Positions 6,483-10,218 of a stretch of DNA of 10,218 nucleotides are shown here, one piece after another. The notes beneath the pieces were generated by a model. It saw only the letters and a list, made by a program, of their open reading frames with translations, searched no databases and had not been told where the DNA came from. Origin of the DNA: Desulfuromonadales bacterium C00003068 (lineage in GTDB: Bacteria > Desulfobacterota > Desulfuromonadia > Desulfuromonadales > Desulfuromonadaceae); NCBI GenBank assembly GCA_001751155.1, contig MAXR01000074.1:1-10218 (forward strand). The letters are read 5' to 3'. How positions within the stretch are numbered: position 1 is the first letter of the stretch; every line of letters begins with the position of its first letter. The translations under genes and the position numbers were made by a program.

Positions 6483-7463
6483 TTATTCGCCGCCTAACAC
6501 AGGTAACAAGATTGTTATAACCCGAATCGCAGCTGGCCCAAGGAGCACCACAAACAATGCTGGAAAAATAAAAAACACCAGAGGAATAACAAGTTTAACG
6601 GCTGCTTTAGCCGCCCTTTCTTCAGCAAGTTGTCGCCGCTTAATTCGCATCGCCTCGGCATGAATACGCAGAGTTTTCGCAAGGCTTGTTCCAAAACGAT
6701 TGGTCTGAATGAGCAGAGTCATTAAATTACTGACTTCGGAGACTCCTGTTCTTTCCGCCATATTTTTATAGTTTTCATCTCGTGGGCGACCAGCACTCGC
6801 TTCCAAATTTGTTAAGTTAAATTCATCGCTGAGATCTGCACTGATGGGACGAATCTCAATTCCAACTCGCTTAAAAGTCATATCCAAACCAAGGCCCGCT
6901 TCCACACACACAACCATCAGGTCAAGAGCATCGGGTAATGCTTTTGAAATATTCTGTTTGCGCGACTTCGTTCGATAGTAAAGTATAATATTTGGCAAAA
7001 AGAATCCCGTTAGGGTCAAACAGGCTGCCACGGCAACAACCTGAGCCGAAAAACTATAGAAATAACGAGCAAAAAGAAATGCACTAGGCAATAGGGCGGC
7101 CAAAACAATTTTCAATGCTAAATAATTTTGCACAGCCCTTTCTGAGCGAAAGCCCCCTTGTATTAATTTCAACCGTAATTTTTTTTTAGTCTCATTTTCA
7201 GTCGGCGCAACCAGATCATGTAATGGTTTGACAACTTTCGTTACAAAGCCATTCTGTTCTGCAACCAGTCTTGGCCTAGAATGATCAACATCATCTTGCT
7301 GAGGAACAATGCGACCAAGCCTTTTCTTCACATCGCTTTGGCGGTTAAACACAAAGTAAAGGGCGAGCAGCACACTTACTACAGCAAGGAAAACAAGCAA
7401 TAGCATGCCGTAATAGTTTAGATTTTCAATAACGAGATAGTAACCATTCAGCAGATAACTCAT
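6483..7463 (-). CDS. tadC: TadC, inner-membrane platform protein (type II secretion F family)
   Basis: This 326-residue polytopic inner-membrane protein is one of two GspF-like platform subunits that couple the TadA ATPase to Flp pilin assembly. Membrane segments are at about residues 17-38, 116-134, 140-163 and 291-323. The T2SSF domain covers about 175-305, starting with ALPDALDLMVVCVEAGLGLDMTF, a typical family opening, and containing the TNRFGTSLAKTLRIHAEAMR segment. Sequences like GRPRDENYKNMAERTGVSEVSNL are characteristic of TadC rather than TadB. The ATG at 7463 has GGAGG four bases upstream, overlapping the end of tadB; the gap between the two is 8 bp, implying tight cotranscription. 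Confidence 0.9.
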   Translation of the reverse strand: MSYLLNGYYLVIENLNYYGMLLLVFLAVVSVLLALYFVFNRQSDVKKRLGRIVPQQDDVDHSRPRLVAEQNGFVTKVVKPLHDLVAPTENETKKKLRLKLIQGGFRSERAVQNYLALKIVLAALLPSAFLFARYFYSFSAQVVAVAACLTLTGFFLPNIILYYRTKSRKQNISKALPDALDLMVVCVEAGLGLDMTFKRVGIEIRPISADLSDEFNLTNLEASAGRPRDENYKNMAERTGVSEVSNLMTLLIQTNRFGTSLAKTLRIHAEAMRIKRRQLAEERAAKAAVKLVIPLVFFIFPALFVVLLGPAAIRVITILLPVLGGE

Positions 7464-7471
7464 GTGCCCTC

Positions 7472-8446
7472 CTACAGTTCGATTGCCACAATTCGTTTGA
7501 TCAGGTAGGCTCCAATAAGCTGCGCTATCACAGCCCCAATCACCATGTAGTGGCCAAGCTCTTCAGTCCACAACAAAGAGACATATTCATAGTTTGCCAT
7601 GTAGATATAACCAAACATCATTAATGGCAGAAGAACTAATATGATCCCAGAAAGTCGACCCTCGGCGGTCAATGTTTTTACTTGTCGATCAAAAACCGTA
7701 CGCTCCCTGATCAACTTACTGATCTGCTCAAGAACTTCAGTCAGGTTTCCCCCGGTGTCTTTTTGCACCAACACTGCAATGGCAAAAAAACGTAGATCCA
7801 TGCTATTTATTCGTGCGCACAAATTGTCGAGAGCCTCCTTCATTGTCAGCCCAAGACCTATTTCATCAACCACTACTGAAAATTCAGTTCGAATCGGATC
7901 ACTCATTTCAGTCGCAACCATTTCAAGCCCTGACACGAGAGCATGACCTGAGCTTAACGCTCGTGAAGTGAGGTCAAGCGCTTCTGGCAACTGCTCTTGA
8001 AAGTCGTCATAATATTTTTGCTCTGCGAATTTCAACATCATATATGGCACACCTAGCAACAGGCCACCGAGTACAACGGCCAAACCTTTTTGCGGTAAAA
8101 AATGCCAACCAATCAAAAGACCTGAGCCCCCCAAAAGCAAGCTAATCACAACAAAACCACTCGCATTTAATGGCATGTGAACTTTTAGTAACAGGTTATC
8201 CAATGAACTTAATCGAGGTAGTGTTAACAGGAAACGCTCCATGACCCCCACATCACGTAGAACCCTATTTCGGTAAACAGAAAGCCTTTCATGCCCGTGT
8301 TGTCCACCGGCAGAAATATATAAAAGCCGCTTTTTCATTGTCCGTTTTTCAGCAAATTGACTTTCTTTTACGAGATAAAACAGACCCACAGCAAAAGCTA
8401 CTGTGCACAAAAAAATGGTTATCATAAATATCGTTTGTTGGTTCAT
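7472..8446 (-). CDS. tadB: TadB, inner-membrane platform protein (type II secretion F family)
   Basis: This 324-residue inner-membrane protein is the partner of TadC in the pilus assembly platform. Membrane segments are at about residues 5-26, 97-116, 120-139, 265-284 and 300-320. The T2SSF domain (about 153-280) contains LPEALDLTSRALSSGHAL, and the QKDTGGNLTEVLEQISKLIRER segment is a classic TadB feature. The ATG at 8446 follows AGGAGG and lies 11 bp after the tadA stop. Position between the ATPase and TadC matches the usual tadA-tadB-tadC order. Confidence 0.92.
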   Translation of the reverse strand: MNQQTIFMITIFLCTVAFAVGLFYLVKESQFAEKRTMKKRLLYISAGGQHGHERLSVYRNRVLRDVGVMERFLLTLPRLSSLDNLLLKVHMPLNASGFVVISLLLGGSGLLIGWHFLPQKGLAVVLGGLLLGVPYMMLKFAEQKYYDDFQEQLPEALDLTSRALSSGHALVSGLEMVATEMSDPIRTEFSVVVDEIGLGLTMKEALDNLCARINSMDLRFFAIAVLVQKDTGGNLTEVLEQISKLIRERTVFDRQVKTLTAEGRLSGIILVLLPLMMFGYIYMANYEYVSLLWTEELGHYMVIGAVIAQLIGAYLIKRIVAIEL

Positions 8447-8457
8447 ACCATCCTCCT

Positions 8458-9804
8458 CTACTCGTAGTAGCGGTTACTATTGAACAGGTCCTCGCTCACC
8501 GTAATACCAGCAAGTTCTAATTTATCGGCAAACTGCGGTCGAATACCCGTTGATTTAAAGCACCCTCTTACTGCGCCATTTTGGTCAACGCCCTGTTTTT
8601 CAAAAACAAACAAATCTTGCAACGTAATGACTGAACCCTCCATCCCAACCACTTCACTGATAGAGGTAACCTTTCTTGTTCCGTCACTTAAACGTGAAAT
8701 CTGGATGATCATATCAAGTGCTGAAGCAACCATAAAACGCAATGCGCCCTCGGGAAGGCGAATGCCCGTCATCAAAACCATTGACTCAAGCCGCGTCAAA
8801 GAATCACGTGGGGTATTGGCATGGATAGTTGTTAAAGAGCCTTCATGCCCAGTATTCATCGCTTGCAGCATGTCAAACGCTTCGGCACCACGAACCTCAC
8901 CTATGATGATTCGATCTGGCCGCATGCGTAAACTATTTCGCACCAAATCACGCGGGGTAATCTCTCCTGTCCCTTCAATACTTGTCGGGCGAGTCTCAAG
9001 CCGCACCACGTGATCTTGCTGCAACTGCAGTTCGGCTGAATCCTCAATGGTAATAATCCGTTCGTTATCAGGGATATAAGCGGAAAGGATATTGAGAAAA
9101 GTGGTTTTACCCGATCCCGTTCCACCAGAGATCATGACATTAAGCTTACACTTGACGCAGCCAGCTAAAAAATTGGCTAATTGTGCGGGTAATGATTTGT
9201 AATCAATCAAATCATTCATTTGTAATGGATTCACCGCAAATCGTCGAATAGACAGGCTCGGCCCATCGATCGCCAGGGGTGGAATAATGGCGTTAACACG
9301 CGAGCCATCAGGCAGTCGAGCATCAACCATTGGCATTGATTCGTCAATGCGCCGTCCCACCTTCGAAACAATACGATCGATAATGTTCATAAGGTGAGCA
9401 TCGTCAATAAATCGTGCATTCGTTTTTTCAATTAACCCATGACGTTCAACATAAATATCTTTGTAACTGTTGCATAAAATATCTGAAACCTCAGGATCTT
9501 TTAAAAATGGCTCAAGTGGTCCAAAGCCAACAAGTTCATCGACAATTTCAACAACAAGATCTTTTCGTTCCTGTTCATTGACAAAAACCTTCTCCTGTTG
9601 AAGATAGTGCTCAAGGATTTGTGCAATCTCACTACGGATATCATCCTCATCCATTTGATCCAGCATGGAAAGGTTGGCTTCCTCGACCAATTGTGTGTGC
9701 AATTTTTGCTTGATTTCATAATAATGGTTATCCTTTGTTGTCGGCTTAGCCCTCACAACATCAGAATTTGTTTTATTTTTGGACAAAATATCACGAAGTG
9801 CCAT
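8458..9804 (-). CDS. tadA: TadA/CpaF, Tad pilus secretion ATPase
   Basis: This 448-residue cytoplasmic type II/IV secretion hexameric ATPase powers Flp pilus extension and, in some systems, retraction. The N-terminal domain spans roughly residues 25-200 and includes [14 protein letters not shown] and [16 protein letters not shown], typical of CpaF. The motor domain has Walker [10 protein letters not shown] (227-235), the Asp box [10 protein letters not shown] (250-259), Walker [10 protein letters not shown] (298-306) and the His box [12 protein letters not shown] (319-330). All catalytic motifs look intact and the length is usual. A C-terminal tail after about residue 395 carries no known motif. 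The ATG at 9804 has AGGAGG five bases upstream. It lies 27 bp after the TadZ-like gene and 11 bp before tadB. Confidence 0.95.
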   Translation of the reverse strand: MALRDILSKNKTNSDVVRAKPTTKDNHYYEIKQKLHTQLVEEANLSMLDQMDEDDIRSEIAQILEHYLQQEKVFVNEQERKDLVVEIVDELVGFGPLEPFLKDPEVSDILCNSYKDIYVERHGLIEKTNARFIDDAHLMNIIDRIVSKVGRRIDESMPMVDARLPDGSRVNAIIPPLAIDGPSLSIRRFAVNPLQMNDLIDYKSLPAQLANFLAGCVKCKLNVMISGGTGSGKTTFLNILSAYIPDNERIITIEDSAELQLQQDHVVRLETRPTSIEGTGEITPRDLVRNSLRMRPDRIIIGEVRGAEAFDMLQAMNTGHEGSLTTIHANTPRDSLTRLESMVLMTGIRLPEGALRFMVASALDMIIQISRLSDGTRKVTSISEVVGMEGSVITLQDLFVFEKQGVDQNGAVRGCFKSTGIRPQFADKLELAGITVSEDLFNSNRYYE

Positions 9805-9831
9805 GCTAACCTCCTAAGGACAGAATAAAAA

Positions 9832-10218
9832 CTAAATCGCCTTTCCAAACGTACCGCGGACACCTCGATAATTACCGGCAGACTGTGGATCTTTCAGCTT
9901 TTCTACAAAATGTAGAATATTGCTGGAAAACGGGGCATGGGGATGAAGCAAAAGTAAAGGAACACCCTGATTAATCGAAGATACAATGTCATCAAAATCA
10001 TTGGGAAATAACCAAAAAACTTTCTGCTTTACTGTTTCCTCAACATCGGCAACAGAAAGAACTCCCCCGCGAATGTAACGATTAACAACCACCTCAATTT
10101 TATCGGCGGCAATGCCAACTTTACGTATCAACTGAATTAGCCTTGCAGTATTGCGGACGGCTAATACAGAGAGTTCAGTAACAACAATTACTTTTTCTGA
10201 CGCTTTAAATGCCTCGAC
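9832..10218 (-). CDS. tadZ: TadZ/CpaE-like MinD-family protein, 5' end beyond window
   Basis: The C-terminal 128 residues of an open frame that enters from the right edge are visible. It reads through without a start in the window; an internal TTG near 10131 is not a real start. VIVVTELSVLAVRNTARLI followed by KIEVVVNRY matches the late part of the P-loop ParA/MinD fold, where CpaE/TadZ proteins carry VTxxxxxxLRNxxRLL and VxNR. QGVPLLLLHPHAPFSSNI fits the family's closing helix region. TadZ/CpaE positions the Tad apparatus at the pole or at assembly sites. The Walker A part, and any N-terminal receiver-like domain, lie outside the window. It is the first gene of the visible tad operon, 27 bp before tadA. 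Confidence 0.88.
   Translation of the reverse strand, partial: VEAFKASEKVIVVTELSVLAVRNTARLIQLIRKVGIAADKIEVVVNRYIRGGVLSVADVEETVKQKVFWLFPNDFDDIVSSINQGVPLLLLHPHAPFSSNILHFVEKLKDPQSAGNYRGVRGTFGKAI

Noticed and set aside
8480..9013. Plus-strand 177-residue frame
   Set aside because: It is fully antisense to the conserved ATPase gene tadA and its composition mirrors that gene's codons.

Overview
The window reads almost entirely on the minus strand, so transcription runs from high to low coordinates. Composition is moderately AT-rich by eye, and nearly every gene has a strong GGAGG-type ribosome binding site. Multihaem c-type cytochromes, a sigma54 activator and an outer-membrane beta-barrel point to a Gram-negative anaerobe or facultative anaerobe. 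A Desulfuromonadales/Desulfobacterota-like bacterium is my best guess, but this is inference and the sequence alone does not prove the taxon.

Right half (about 5464-10218): a compact tad (tight adherence, Flp-type pilus) operon. In transcription order it holds the 3' end of a TadZ/CpaE-like MinD-family protein, the TadA/CpaF secretion ATPase, the TadB and TadC inner-membrane platform proteins, and a TadD-like TPR lipoprotein. The first three intergenic gaps (tadZ to tadC) are 8-27 bp; about 50 bp separates tadC from tadD. A small secreted protein with two SH3-like segments follows about 90 bp after tadD. Pilin, prepilin peptidase and outer-membrane secretin genes are not in the window.

Middle (3436-4892): a sigma54-dependent activator with an N-terminal PAS domain, an AAA+ domain with an intact GAFTGA loop, and a Fis-type HTH. 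Its upstream region is unusual. A sigma70-like promoter with a perfect TTGACA -35 sits inside nested inverted repeats, and the outer repeat includes the gene's own Shine-Dalgarno. A compact hairpin with a UNCG-type loop overlaps its stop codon.

Left half (1-3290): a putative respiratory operon. It encodes an alginate-export-like outer-membrane beta-barrel, a membrane-anchored NapC/NrfH-type tetrahaem quinol dehydrogenase (HaoC-like), and a periplasmic octahaem cytochrome of the hydroxylamine oxidoreductase (HAO) family that runs off the left edge with all eight CxxCH motifs present. Upstream of the barrel gene are a 16-bp dyad and a degenerate -24/-12 element, consistent with control by the neighbouring activator. 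My working model is a PAS-sensed, sigma54-controlled pathway in which quinol electrons pass through the tetrahaem protein to the octahaem enzyme to reduce nitrite or hydroxylamine, with the barrel as a possible substrate or product channel. The barrel's membership of this unit is the least expected part. No RNA genes, mobile elements or CRISPR arrays were seen.
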